Shown here: piece after piece, positions 41,432 to 50,028 of the stretch
Layout of the letters: each line of letters starts with the position of its first letter
Position numbering within the stretch: the first letter of the stretch is position 1
Assembly: GCA_024234075.1 (NCBI GenBank)
Contig: JACKOV010000004.1
Coordinates: forward strand, 186,001-250,000
Source of the DNA: Nevskiaceae bacterium
Lineage (GTDB): Bacteria > Pseudomonadota > Gammaproteobacteria > Steroidobacterales > Steroidobacteraceae
Direction: 5' to 3'
DNA length: 64,000 bases
Made by a program: the position numbers and the translations under genes
Notes under the pieces: model-generated
Database searches by the model: none
Seen by the model: only the letters and a program-made list of their open reading frames with translations
What the model was told of the DNA's origin: nothing

Positions 41432-42199
41432 ATGCTGGCGCGCCGCATCGTTCCCTGTCTCGATGTCCGTGACGGCCAGGTCGTCAAGGGCGTGCGCTTT
41501 CGCGATCACCGGGTCGTGGGCGACATCCTCGACCTCGCCCGCCGCTACCGCGACGAAGGTGCGGACGAGCTGGTGTTCTACGACATCACCGCCAGCCCCG
41601 AAGGCCGTTCGGTCGATCGTGCCTGGGTATCGCGTGTGGCGCAGGTGCTGGACATCCCGTTCTGTGTCGCCGGTGGCATCCGCTCGGTTGAAGACGCCGA
41701 ACAGGTGCTGAACGCCGGCGCCGAGAAGATCTCGGTCAATACACCGGCACTGGCCGATCCCGCCCTGATCGACCGCCTCAGCGCCCGTTTCGGCTCGCAA
41801 TGCGTGGTGGCCGGCATCGACAGCGAGACCACGGCCCAGGGCTACCGGGTCTACCAGTTCACCGGCGATCCGAACCGCTCGCGCGACTCCGGCCGCGCGA
41901 CCCTCGACTGGGTCCGCGAAGTGCAGCAGCGCGGCGCCGGAGAAATCGTCCTCAACTGCATGTCCAGCGACGGGGTGCGGCGCGGCTACGACATCGAGCA
42001 GCTCGCGGCCGTACGCACGGTCTGCCAGGTACCGCTGGTGGCCTCCGGCGGCGCCGGCGAGCCGGCGCACTTCGAGCAGGTGTTTCGGGTCGCCGGTGTC
42101 GATGCCGCGCTGGCGGCCAGCGTATTCCACAGCGGTGCGATCGCGATCCCCGAGCTCAAGCAGCAGCTGCGGGCGGCAGGCGTGGAAGTCCGGCCATGA
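41432..42199 (+). CDS. hisF: Imidazole glycerol phosphate synthase, cyclase subunit
   Basis: A 255-residue TIM barrel that uses ammonia from HisH to form IGP and AICAR. RIVPCLDVRDGQVVKGVRF carries the catalytic Asp11 region, FYDITASPEGR and VAGGIRSVEDA form the first phosphate site, and LNCMSSDGVRRGYDIE includes the second catalytic Asp. The conserved C-terminal ASVFHSGAIAI block is present. It starts 2 bp after hisA, with hisI 34 bp later. Confidence 0.96.
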   Translation: MLARRIVPCLDVRDGQVVKGVRFRDHRVVGDILDLARRYRDEGADELVFYDITASPEGRSVDRAWVSRVAQVLDIPFCVAGGIRSVEDAEQVLNAGAEKISVNTPALADPALIDRLSARFGSQCVVAGIDSETTAQGYRVYQFTGDPNRSRDSGRATLDWVREVQQRGAGEIVLNCMSSDGVRRGYDIEQLAAVRTVCQVPLVASGGAGEPAHFEQVFRVAGVDAALAASVFHSGAIAIPELKQQLRAAGVEVRP

Positions 42200-42233
42200 C
42201 CGACCTACCGCTAGGCGACAACGGAGAGCGGCG

Positions 42234-42896
42234 ATGAAACTCATGGCGGACACGATCGACAGCCTCGATTTCGGCAAGGGCGCAGGCCTGCTGCCGGCGA
42301 TCGTGCAGCATGCCGACACCGGCGCGGTGCTGATGCTGGGCTGGATGAATCCGCAGGCGGTGCGCGAATCCCTGCAGCGCGGCCGGGTCGTGTTCTGGAG
42401 CCGCAGCAAACAGCGGCTGTGGGAGAAAGGCGAAACCTCCGGCCATACGCTCGAGGTGGTGTCGGCGGCGGTCGATTGCGACCGCGATACCTTGTTGTGG
42501 CTGGCACGACCGCGCGGACCGGTGTGTCATCTGCAGACGCTGACCTGTTTCGGCGACGAGCGGCGCAGCGGTGCCGAATCGCTGGCCTTCCTGGGTCAGC
42601 TCGAGCGCGTGATCGAAGCGCGCATCGCCGCCGGCGAGAGCAGCAGCTATACCGCGCGGCTGTACGCGGCCGGCGTGCGACGGATCGCGCAGAAAGTCGG
42701 CGAGGAAGGGGTCGAGACCGCGTTGGCGGCCGTCGCCGAGGAAGACGCGAAACTGCTCGGCGAGGCCGCGGACCTGCTGTTCCACCTGGCCGTGCTGCTC
42801 AAGGCGCGCGGGCTCGACCTGACGGCGGTGGTGGCCGAGCTCGAATCGCGGCACGCCTCGCGGATCGCCGCCACCTCCGCGCCGGCCGGCGACTGA
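42234..42896 (+). CDS. hisI: Bifunctional phosphoribosyl-AMP cyclohydrolase/phosphoribosyl-ATP pyrophosphatase
   Basis: A 220-residue HisIE fusion. The cyclohydrolase part (about 1-115) has MLGWMNPQAVRESL, VVFWSRSKQRLWEKGETSGH and the Zn/Mg site VDCDRDTLLWLARPRGPVCH. The pyrophosphatase part (about 120-205) is helical with SYTARLYAAGVRRIAQKVGEE and EAADLLFHLAVLL. It performs steps two and three of the pathway and ends the his operon. A GGAGAG-type ribosome site precedes the ATG. It converges on lysAC with a 16-bp gap. Confidence 0.95.
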   Translation: MKLMADTIDSLDFGKGAGLLPAIVQHADTGAVLMLGWMNPQAVRESLQRGRVVFWSRSKQRLWEKGETSGHTLEVVSAAVDCDRDTLLWLARPRGPVCHLQTLTCFGDERRSGAESLAFLGQLERVIEARIAAGESSSYTARLYAAGVRRIAQKVGEEGVETALAAVAEEDAKLLGEAADLLFHLAVLLKARGLDLTAVVAELESRHASRIAATSAPAGD

Positions 42897-42912
42897 CGCC
42901 GCCGGGAGTCCG

Positions 42913-45507
42913 TCAGCCCAGCAGCAATTCGATCGCAGGTTCGCGCAGGTTGTAGCGCGAGGCCATCGCTGCCCCGTACGCGCCGGCCGTGGCGACCAGC
43001 AGCACATCGCCCTCTCGGGTCGGTGGCAGCAGGCGGTCGCGGCCGAGGAAGTCGCCGGTTTCGCAGATCGGTCCCACGACATCCACGATCTCGGTCGCGC
43101 GCTCCTCGAGCCGCGTCAGGTTCAGGATGTCATGATGCGCGCCGTACAGCGCGGGGCGGATCAGCGAGTTCATGCCGGTAGCGACGCCGACGTAGACCGA
43201 GGCCCCTTTGTGCTTGGTCTGGGTGACCCGGGCCAGCAATACACCGGCCTCGGCGACGACGTAGCGGCCGGGCTCGAGCCAGAGTGCGACCTCGCCAAGT
43301 TCGCGGCGGATCACGGCGAGCCGGGCATCGAGCTCGCCCAGATCCAGCGCCGGCTTGCCGGCACGATCCGGCACACCGAGGCCGCCACCGATGTCGATGG
43401 CGCGGACCAGCGGCAGCTGCGGCAGCAAGGCGGCGAGCTGGCGGCCGGTATCGACCCAGCTGTCGAGATCGAAGATGCCGCTGCCGACGTGTGCGTGCAG
43501 TCCGACGATGCGGGCTCCGGCCGCTTTCGCCAGCGGGATCAGCTCGGCCATTTCCTCGATCGGCACGCCGAACTTGGAATACTTGCCGCCGGTGCGCACG
43601 TGCTGGTGGTGGCCGCGGCCGACGCCGGGGTCGACCCGCACGAAGATCTCGCGGTCGGCGAACAGTGCCCCCCATTCGCGCAAGGCGAACGCATTGTCGA
43701 CGGTCACCCGCAGCCCGGCGCCGAGCGCCCATTCGTATTCGGCACGGGGTGCGAAGTTCGGCGTGAACAGGATGTCCTGCGCCGACAGCCCCGGTACCGA
43801 GCGCAGCGCGTGCTCGGCCTCGCCGCGCGACACGCACTCGAGACCGAGGCCGGCACCGTGGATTTCGCGCAGCAGCTCGGGATGGCTGTTGGCCTTAATC
43901 GCGTACAGCACCCGCGATACCGACTGCAGCGACATCAGTCCGGCGCAACGCTCGCGGACCGTGCGGGTGTCGTAGACATAGGCCGCGTCGTGCGACTGCA
44001 TCAGGTCCAGCAGTTCGCCGCGGCGGGTCTCCCACCAGGACGGCGGCACGGCCGCGGCCGTCTCGGGCTTGCCGAACAGTTGCTCCCAGGTCCGGCCGAG
44101 CACCGCGTCGGCGCTGACCGGCCGCACCAGCATGTCGTGCAACTCGTTGACCAGCCGGTCGCCCTGCCCCTCGTCGACGACGAAAGTGAAGTTCAGGTCG
44201 TTGGCAGCCTGGCTGACCAGGTAGATCTTCTGCTCCTCGAACAGTTCGAAGGCACTGCCCAGTTGATGGAGGATGCCGCGGATGTTGCGACCGACCAGGC
44301 TGACCGAGGCACAGGGGCCGATCAGTTGCGCGCGGCAGAGCTGGCCGAGGTCGCGCTGCAGCGCCGCCAGCGAGCGGGCATCGAGGCTGTTGGCCTGCGG
44401 ATCCAGCGTGACGGTGACGTTGGTCTCCGAGGTCGACACCAGGTCGACCGACATGCCGTGCTTCTTGAACACCTGGAAGGCATCGGCCAGGAAACCGACC
44501 TGATGCCACATGCCCGGACTGTCCATCGAAACCAGGGTGATGCCTTTCTTCAGGCAGACCGCCTTGACCTGCGCTGCTTCGTTGACCGGCAGCGTGGTCA
44601 GCAGCGTGCCGCCGAGCTCCGGTGCCTGAGTCGCGTAGACATACAGGGGAATCTGGTACTGGCGTGCCGGCAGGATGCAGCGCGGATGCAGCACCTTGGC
44701 CCCGGCCGTGGCGATTTCCTGCGCCTCGTCGTAGGTCAGCGCCAGCAGTTGGCGCGCGGCCGGTGTCGCCCGCGGGTTGGCGCTGAACATGCCTGGCACG
44801 TCGGTCCAGATCTCCAGCCGGCTGGCCTGCAGCTTGGCCGCCAGATAGGCCGCCGAAGTGTCCGAGCCGCCGCGACCGAGCAGCACCGTCTGCCCCTCGG
44901 CATCGCTGGCGATGAAGCCCTGGGTCACGACCACCGGCGTCGCCGCCGCGAGCCGCTGCTGTGCCGCGGGGTCGGGCGCGAAATTGCAGGTGGCCGACAG
45001 GAAGCTGGCCCGCTCGCTGGCGCTGTGCCGCTGCTCGGCCCGCAACAACTGGCGTGCGTCGGCCCAGGACGCATCGAGGCCGCTGTGCCGCAGATAACGC
45101 GCGCCGATCTCGGTGGCGAGCAGTTCGCCCATGGCCAGCACGCGTGCCCGCGTGCGGTCGGTGCATTCGCGCATCAGCGCGATGCCGTCGACCAGCTGGG
45201 TCAGTTCGGCGAACCAGTGTGCGGTGCCGTCGTCGTCGGCCGCGAGGCCGAGCTGTTCGGTGAGCTCGCGATGCCGGGCGCGCAGCGCGGCCAGCGGCTC
45301 CGCCTGTTCGCCCTGCAGTGCGGCGGCCAGCAGTTTCTCGAGACGGTCGGTGACGCCGCTGACGGCGGAATGCACGACCAGCACCCGGGCGCCGGTGGCG
45401 AGGCGGGCGCGGCAGACGGCCGCGATGCGCCGCCAGTTCGGCTCGTTCGACACACTGGTGCCGCCGAACTTCAGCACGACCCAGGATGGGTCGATCTGCG
45501 TGCTCAT
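42913..45507 (-). CDS. lysAC: Fused aspartate kinase/diaminopimelate decarboxylase
   Basis: An 864-residue fusion of the first and last enzymes of lysine synthesis. The kinase half (about 1-480) has VVLKFGGTSVSN at the N-terminus, GRGGSDTSAAYLAAKL, WTDVPGMFSANP, and ACT domains for feedback control (GITLVSMDSPGMWHQVGFLA, and SVSLVGRNIRGILHQLG). The decarboxylase half (about 500-864) is a PLP alanine-racemase-type barrel with VLYAIKANSHPELL (PLP Lys), SKFGVPIEEM, GLHAHVGSGI, IDIGGGLGV, LEPGRYVVAEAGVLL and GPICETGDFL (active-site Cys). Such fusions are known in Xanthomonas and relatives. The ACT domains suggest lysine inhibition. It follows the PA3496-type gene by 58 bp with no room for a riboswitch. 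Confidence 0.95.
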   Translation of the reverse strand: MSTQIDPSWVVLKFGGTSVSNEPNWRRIAAVCRARLATGARVLVVHSAVSGVTDRLEKLLAAALQGEQAEPLAALRARHRELTEQLGLAADDDGTAHWFAELTQLVDGIALMRECTDRTRARVLAMGELLATEIGARYLRHSGLDASWADARQLLRAEQRHSASERASFLSATCNFAPDPAAQQRLAAATPVVVTQGFIASDAEGQTVLLGRGGSDTSAAYLAAKLQASRLEIWTDVPGMFSANPRATPAARQLLALTYDEAQEIATAGAKVLHPRCILPARQYQIPLYVYATQAPELGGTLLTTLPVNEAAQVKAVCLKKGITLVSMDSPGMWHQVGFLADAFQVFKKHGMSVDLVSTSETNVTVTLDPQANSLDARSLAALQRDLGQLCRAQLIGPCASVSLVGRNIRGILHQLGSAFELFEEQKIYLVSQAANDLNFTFVVDEGQGDRLVNELHDMLVRPVSADAVLGRTWEQLFGKPETAAAVPPSWWETRRGELLDLMQSHDAAYVYDTRTVRERCAGLMSLQSVSRVLYAIKANSHPELLREIHGAGLGLECVSRGEAEHALRSVPGLSAQDILFTPNFAPRAEYEWALGAGLRVTVDNAFALREWGALFADREIFVRVDPGVGRGHHQHVRTGGKYSKFGVPIEEMAELIPLAKAAGARIVGLHAHVGSGIFDLDSWVDTGRQLAALLPQLPLVRAIDIGGGLGVPDRAGKPALDLGELDARLAVIRRELGEVALWLEPGRYVVAEAGVLLARVTQTKHKGASVYVGVATGMNSLIRPALYGAHHDILNLTRLEERATEIVDVVGPICETGDFLGRDRLLPPTREGDVLLVATAGAYGAAMASRYNLREPAIELLLG

Positions 45508-45565
45508 GTTGTCCTCTACGGGAGTGACCGGCCGCGCGGCGCGCGGCCTCGGGAATGCGACGCCC

Positions 45566-45793
45566 TCAGAGGTCGTCGTCGTAGACTTCGCGGAGATCCT
45601 TTTCGAGCTTTTTGTCGGCCAGGACTTCCTCGAGCTTGCTCCACGCCGCCTTGCCGCGCTTGCCCGGTACGGGGCGCGTGCGGCGATCGACGCGATCGAG
45701 GAACCGGTCGTAGTCGCTGCTCTCTTCCTGGGCGGTCGTTTCGCCGAGGAACTCGTCGTCGAGGTCGAAGCTCTCGGCGTCTCGTTCAGACAT
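45566..45793 (-). CDS. PA3496-family small acidic protein
   Basis: A 75-residue charged protein: an acidic N-terminal half (DDEFLGETTAQEESSDYD) and a basic/helical end (SKLEEVLADKKLEKDLREVYD). The pattern of Arg-rich linker plus Leu-Glu-Lys helix matches the small PA3496 family named as putative envelope integrity proteins; the molecular role is unknown. Both GTG 45796 and ATG 45793 could start it; the ATG is preferred by codon type. It is co-oriented with lysAC. Confidence 0.7.
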   Translation of the reverse strand: MSERDAESFDLDDEFLGETTAQEESSDYDRFLDRVDRRTRPVPGKRGKAAWSKLEEVLADKKLEKDLREVYDDDL

Positions 45794-45912
45794 CACGTTG
45801 GATCTAAGTCCTTTATATTCAGGCAGTTAACTCAATGCCTGGCTCGGGAGAGGCCCGAACTATAGCGAAATCGCGCGCCTTGGCAAGCTTGGCCGCACCC
45901 GCCCCGCCACCG

Positions 45913-46728
45913 TCAGCCCCGGTGCACCGCGTCGCGCACGACCACCGGCGCCCCCCGGGACAGCCCGAGGGCATCCGCGGCACTGCCTTCGGCACAGGCG
46001 ATTTCCACCACGTCGAAGGAGTTCACTAGCGCCAGGAACTCGCCGGGCCGCACATCGCCATAGGTCCGCCGGATCGGCAGTACACGGTTGCCAGCGTAGA
46101 CATGGGGCTCGATCAGGCCGCTGAGCCAGCGGCTGTCGATATTGCTGATCAGGTTGCCGAAATGATCCACGGTGATCACGACTCCGTGGACGGCACCGGC
46201 GTTCGCGCGAGGGTCTTCGACCCAGGCCGGCACCCAGCTGGATTGCACGGGCCCGAGTTCCGCCGGCGCGGCCCGGCCGGCGGCCAGCTCCGCGGCCAAC
46301 GGCGCAAAGATGTCGCGGCCGTGAAAGGTGGCGCTGGCCCGGCCGAGTCCAAAACGTCCGAGCCCGGCGGCGTCGATGCAGCGCACGGTCGCATCGGCCA
46401 CCCGCGCCAGCACCGGCGCCAGCAGTCCGTTGTCGGGCGCCAGCAGCAGATGACCGGCGGCCTCGACCAGCAGGATGTCGCGCGCCGTGCCGACCCCCGG
46501 ATCGACCACGGCGACATGCACCGTGCCGCGCGGAAAGTAACCGAAAGCCCGCGCCAGCCAGAACCCCGCCTCCGCCGGCCAGTGCGCCAGGATCTCGTGC
46601 GTCAGGTCGACGATGCGCGCTGCCGGGAAGCGCTCGTAGATACGTCCCTTCATCACGCCGACGAACGGATCCTGCTGCCCGAAGTCGGTGGTCAGGGTGA
46701 TCACCCCGCAGGTATCGGCTGGCGGCAT
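45913..46728 (-). CDS. SAM hydroxide adenosyltransferase family protein (DUF62)
   Basis: A 271-residue protein of the SAM hydrolase/chlorinase/fluorinase family. ITLTTDFGQQDPFVGVMKG (about 10-28) carries the SAM-binding Asp, VHVAVVDPGVGTARDILLVEA the next conserved loop, LLAPDNGLLAPVL follows, and the C-terminal beta-barrel domain begins near residue 165 with GVVITVDHFGNLISNI. Genuine halogenases have a distinct loop that is absent, so hydrolysis of SAM to adenosine and methionine is the likely reaction. The ATG at 46726-46728 is chosen; the frame upstream overlaps the divergent gene. Confidence 0.85.
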   Translation of the reverse strand: MPPADTCGVITLTTDFGQQDPFVGVMKGRIYERFPAARIVDLTHEILAHWPAEAGFWLARAFGYFPRGTVHVAVVDPGVGTARDILLVEAAGHLLLAPDNGLLAPVLARVADATVRCIDAAGLGRFGLGRASATFHGRDIFAPLAAELAAGRAAPAELGPVQSSWVPAWVEDPRANAGAVHGVVITVDHFGNLISNIDSRWLSGLIEPHVYAGNRVLPIRRTYGDVRPGEFLALVNSFDVVEIACAEGSAADALGLSRGAPVVVRDAVHRG

Positions 46729-46806
46729 GTCGGGACTCTTCGGCTGGTCGCGCGGCGCTGCCCGGCGGTTTGACAATCCGGTACCGCGCAGGCACAAAGC
46801 GCCACC

Positions 46807-49800
46807 ATGTCCGCACCGATCGCTGCTGTCAAACCTCGCACATCGCGGGCAGTCACATCTTCGTCGGCCGTAGCGCCGCCGCGCGACGGTGCCACGCTGG
46901 CGCTGCTGGCCTTGTGCTTCGTACTCAGCGGCTTCGCCGCCCTGGTCTACCAGACGGCCTGGATGCGCCAGTTCGGACTGGTCTTCGGCACCTCGGAGCT
47001 GGCGGTCGCCACCGTGCTCGCCGCCTACATGGGGGGCCTGGCATTGGGCGCCTGGGTCATCGAACGCCTGTTGCCGCGCATCAGCCGGCCGGTGCTGACC
47101 TACGCGGTGCTCGAACTCGGCATCGCCGCCACGGCCGTGCTGCTGGTGCCGGCGCTGCTGGCCGGCAGCCGCGCCTTGCTGGCGATCTGGTTCGGCGGCC
47201 AGGCGGCGCCCCCGTCCAGTGAGCAGCTCGGTCTGTCCTTTTTCTATCTGCTGAGTGCCTTCGTCGCACTCGTACTGCCCACCGCGTTGATGGGCGCAAC
47301 CTTGCCGCTGCTCGCGCGCCATGCCGTGCAGGCACGCGAACAGATCGGGCGCCGCATCGGTCTGCTGTACGCCAGCAACACCGCCGGCGCAGTCGTCGGT
47401 GCATTGGCCACGGCCTTCGTGCTGCTGCCGAATCTCGGGCTGCGCGGCAGCATCTGGGTCGGTGCTGCGGCCAATGCCCTGGTCTTTCTGCTGGCGGTGC
47501 TGGTGGTACGGCAAGCGCCGGCGGGCGCTGCTTGGCTGGCCGAAACCGGAACCGCGCCGCGACCGGTGTTCCGTATCGGTCGTCCGCCGGCACCCGGCTG
47601 GGTGCTGCCGCTGATGCTGCTCGCCGGTGCAGTGTCGTTCCTGCACGAGGTGTTGTGGACGCGGATGCTGGCGCAGGTGGTCGGCAGCAGCATCTACGCT
47701 TTCGGCGTCATGCTCGGCAGTTTCCTCAGCGGTATTGCCTTGGGTGGCGGTGCCGGGGCATTGCTTGCGCGCAGTCGCGGCAGCTCGATCACCGCCTTGG
47801 TCGTGGCGTTGTTCGCCGCAGGCGTCTGGGTCGGGGTGGCCTTTCTGCTGCTCGATGCGCTGGTGCCCGCGAAGGCGGGCCTTTATTCCAATCTGCTTTT
47901 CGGTTTCGCGTTGCTGCTGCCGCTGACCTTCGCCATCGGCACGACCTACCCGCTGGCGGTCCGCATCCTGGCCGACCGCGCCGAAGATGCGGCGCCGGCC
48001 AGCGCCCGGGTCTATGCCTGGAACACGGTCGGCGGCATCGTCGGCTCGCTGGCCGCCGGTTTCCTGATCATCCCCGCGCTGCGCTACGAAGGGACCATCC
48101 GGCTCGCCGCCGGTGCCAGCCTGGCGCTGTCGTTGCTGGCCCTGCTGTTGCTCGAGCGCCGTCGCGCCTGGATCGGCGCGGCGGTGGCCGTGGCCACGCT
48201 GGCCGGCGTGCTCGCCTTCCGTCCGGGTGTTCCCGAGCGCCTGCTGCTCGCATCGCCGCTGAACGTCGGCGGTTCCGGCCGGATCATCCACTACGACGTC
48301 GGCCGCAGCGCCAGCGTGGTGGTGCTCAAGGAGGACGGCGGTCTGGCGCTGCGCACCAACGGGCTGCCCGAGGCCTTGATGGATTCGCCGGGCATGCCGC
48401 CGCGGTTTTCCGGCGAGTTCTGGATGTCGTCACTGGCGGTGATCGCCAATCCGGCGGCCCGCGACATGCTGATCGTCGGTTTCGGTGGAGGTGTCGTGGT
48501 CGAGGGTGTGCCGCCGTCGGTACGGCGCATCGACGTCATCGAACTCGAGCCGAAGGTGATCGAAGCCAACCGCCGCACCGTGGCCTTGCGCAAGTTCGAT
48601 CCGCTCGCCGATCCGCGCGTCAACGTGATCACCAACGACGCGCGCGGCGCACTGGCGCTGACCACACGGCGCTACGACGCGATCGTGTCGCAGCCCTCGC
48701 ATCCCTGGACCGCCGGCGCCTCGCATCTCTATACGCGCGAGTTCATGCAGCTGGCGCGCGAGCATCTCGCCGATGGCGGCGTATTCGTGCAATGGATGAA
48801 CGTCGCCTTTCTCGACGAGGGGTTGCTGCGCGCCTTGACGGCAACGCTGATCGACGTATTCGGAGCGGTGCGGATCTACCGGCCCGATCCGAACACTCTG
48901 GTGTTCCTGGCCGCGCGCCGGCCGATCGATGTCGAGGCGCAGGTGGCGCGTGCCGGCGGCGCGCCGATCACGGTCACACCCGGCCACTACGCGCGTTTCG
49001 GCATCAACACCGTCGAGGATCTGGTCGGCGCGCTGGCCGTCGACGAGGCGGGTGCGCAGCGTCTGGCCGCCGACGCCAGGCCGATCGTCGACGATACCAA
49101 CCGTATGGCCGTGTCGAGTGTCTTCGAGCTGGGCCGCGGCTTGAATGCGGACACGGCCGGCCGCGTCCTCGCCGCCTACGACCCGCTGCAATACGGCGCC
49201 AGCTGGCTGTACCAGGGACTGGGTCAGCAGCTCGATTTCGGCTACATCGCGCGGCGGCAGATGTTCTTCCGCGGGCTCGACCCGAGTGCGCTCGATCGGG
49301 TGCGGCGCATGGCGGCGAATCTCGGCGAGAGCGAACAGGGTCAGTACGTGCGGATGCTGGTGGCGGTCGCACTCGGCAATGCGGATCTCGGCCGGCGTTT
49401 GGCGCAGAACGCGGCAGCCGCGTATCCGCAGAGCCCGCTGTTGCGTTACGCGGCGCTGCAGCCCTCGCTGCCGCGGCTGGTGCGCGGCGAAACGACGCCT
49501 GAAACGGCTGCATTGCTGGCGGATCTGCCGCCCGATGCCCGGGCCGTGATCGACGGGTCGCGGCTGTTGCTGCAGGGCCGCTATGGCGAACTGGCGGAGC
49601 TCGACTCTGCGCTGGCGCAGGCGGCGTTCACCGCGCCCTGGTATCCCGAGGCCGTGCAGTTGCGGGCCGAGTGGCGCTCGCGGGTGGCGAATCCGGAGCT
49701 GTTGCGCGCCCTCGCCGATCAGGCCATCGGCCTGCTCGACCGGCTGATCGTCGTGCAACCGAGCCTGGCGGCCTATGCGACCCGTGCCCGCGCGGCACTC

Positions 49801-50028
49801 AACGCCGGGCGCAGCGACGTGCTGCTCGAATCGATCGCCAACGTCGCCCAGTGGACCGTCACCATGGGTCGCAACGTCAGCGATGCCGAGCAACGCGCCC
49901 GCGGACGGGCAACCTTGCAGGAGCTGCTGAAACTGCTCGAGGGCCGCGATCGCGATCCCGGTATCGACGTCGACCGCTGGCAAGAGGTGCGGACACGAAT
50001 CGACGCGGCCATCCAGGGATTTGGATGA
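46807..50028 (+). CDS. Fused polytopic membrane/spermidine-synthase-like protein with long C-terminal extension
   Basis: A 1073-residue inner-membrane protein. About residues 30-490 hold some 12 hydrophobic segments in an MFS-like arrangement (LALLALCFVLSGFAALVYQT first). About 500-720 is a spermidine-synthase/methyltransferase-like Rossmann domain with the SAM-type motif LIVGFGGGVVVEGV, the acidic strand end DVIELEP and YDAIVSQPSHPWTAGASHLY. The last motif matches the SEPSNPW pattern of membrane-fused homologues, not the catalytic Asp of polyamine aminopropyltransferases, so spermidine synthesis is unlikely. The remaining 350 residues are helical and unmatched. The next gene, an S41 protease lipoprotein, overlaps its stop, suggesting joint work in the envelope. 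Function unknown. Confidence 0.82.
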   Translation: MSAPIAAVKPRTSRAVTSSSAVAPPRDGATLALLALCFVLSGFAALVYQTAWMRQFGLVFGTSELAVATVLAAYMGGLALGAWVIERLLPRISRPVLTYAVLELGIAATAVLLVPALLAGSRALLAIWFGGQAAPPSSEQLGLSFFYLLSAFVALVLPTALMGATLPLLARHAVQAREQIGRRIGLLYASNTAGAVVGALATAFVLLPNLGLRGSIWVGAAANALVFLLAVLVVRQAPAGAAWLAETGTAPRPVFRIGRPPAPGWVLPLMLLAGAVSFLHEVLWTRMLAQVVGSSIYAFGVMLGSFLSGIALGGGAGALLARSRGSSITALVVALFAAGVWVGVAFLLLDALVPAKAGLYSNLLFGFALLLPLTFAIGTTYPLAVRILADRAEDAAPASARVYAWNTVGGIVGSLAAGFLIIPALRYEGTIRLAAGASLALSLLALLLLERRRAWIGAAVAVATLAGVLAFRPGVPERLLLASPLNVGGSGRIIHYDVGRSASVVVLKEDGGLALRTNGLPEALMDSPGMPPRFSGEFWMSSLAVIANPAARDMLIVGFGGGVVVEGVPPSVRRIDVIELEPKVIEANRRTVALRKFDPLADPRVNVITNDARGALALTTRRYDAIVSQPSHPWTAGASHLYTREFMQLAREHLADGGVFVQWMNVAFLDEGLLRALTATLIDVFGAVRIYRPDPNTLVFLAARRPIDVEAQVARAGGAPITVTPGHYARFGINTVEDLVGALAVDEAGAQRLAADARPIVDDTNRMAVSSVFELGRGLNADTAGRVLAAYDPLQYGASWLYQGLGQQLDFGYIARRQMFFRGLDPSALDRVRRMAANLGESEQGQYVRMLVAVALGNADLGRRLAQNAAAAYPQSPLLRYAALQPSLPRLVRGETTPETAALLADLPPDARAVIDGSRLLLQGRYGELAELDSALAQAAFTAPWYPEAVQLRAEWRSRVANPELLRALADQAIGLLDRLIVVQPSLAAYATRARAALNAGRSDVLLESIANVAQWTVTMGRNVSDAEQRARGRATLQELLKLLEGRDRDPGIDVDRWQEVRTRIDAAIQGFG

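Noticed and set aside
45508..45565. Lysine riboswitch before lysAC
   Set aside because: The gap is only 58 bp, far too short for the aptamer, and no conserved element is present.
43132..45807. An 891-codon plus-strand frame opposite lysAC
   Set aside because: Antisense of a conserved enzyme; composition is that of reversed coding sequence, and no motif is present.
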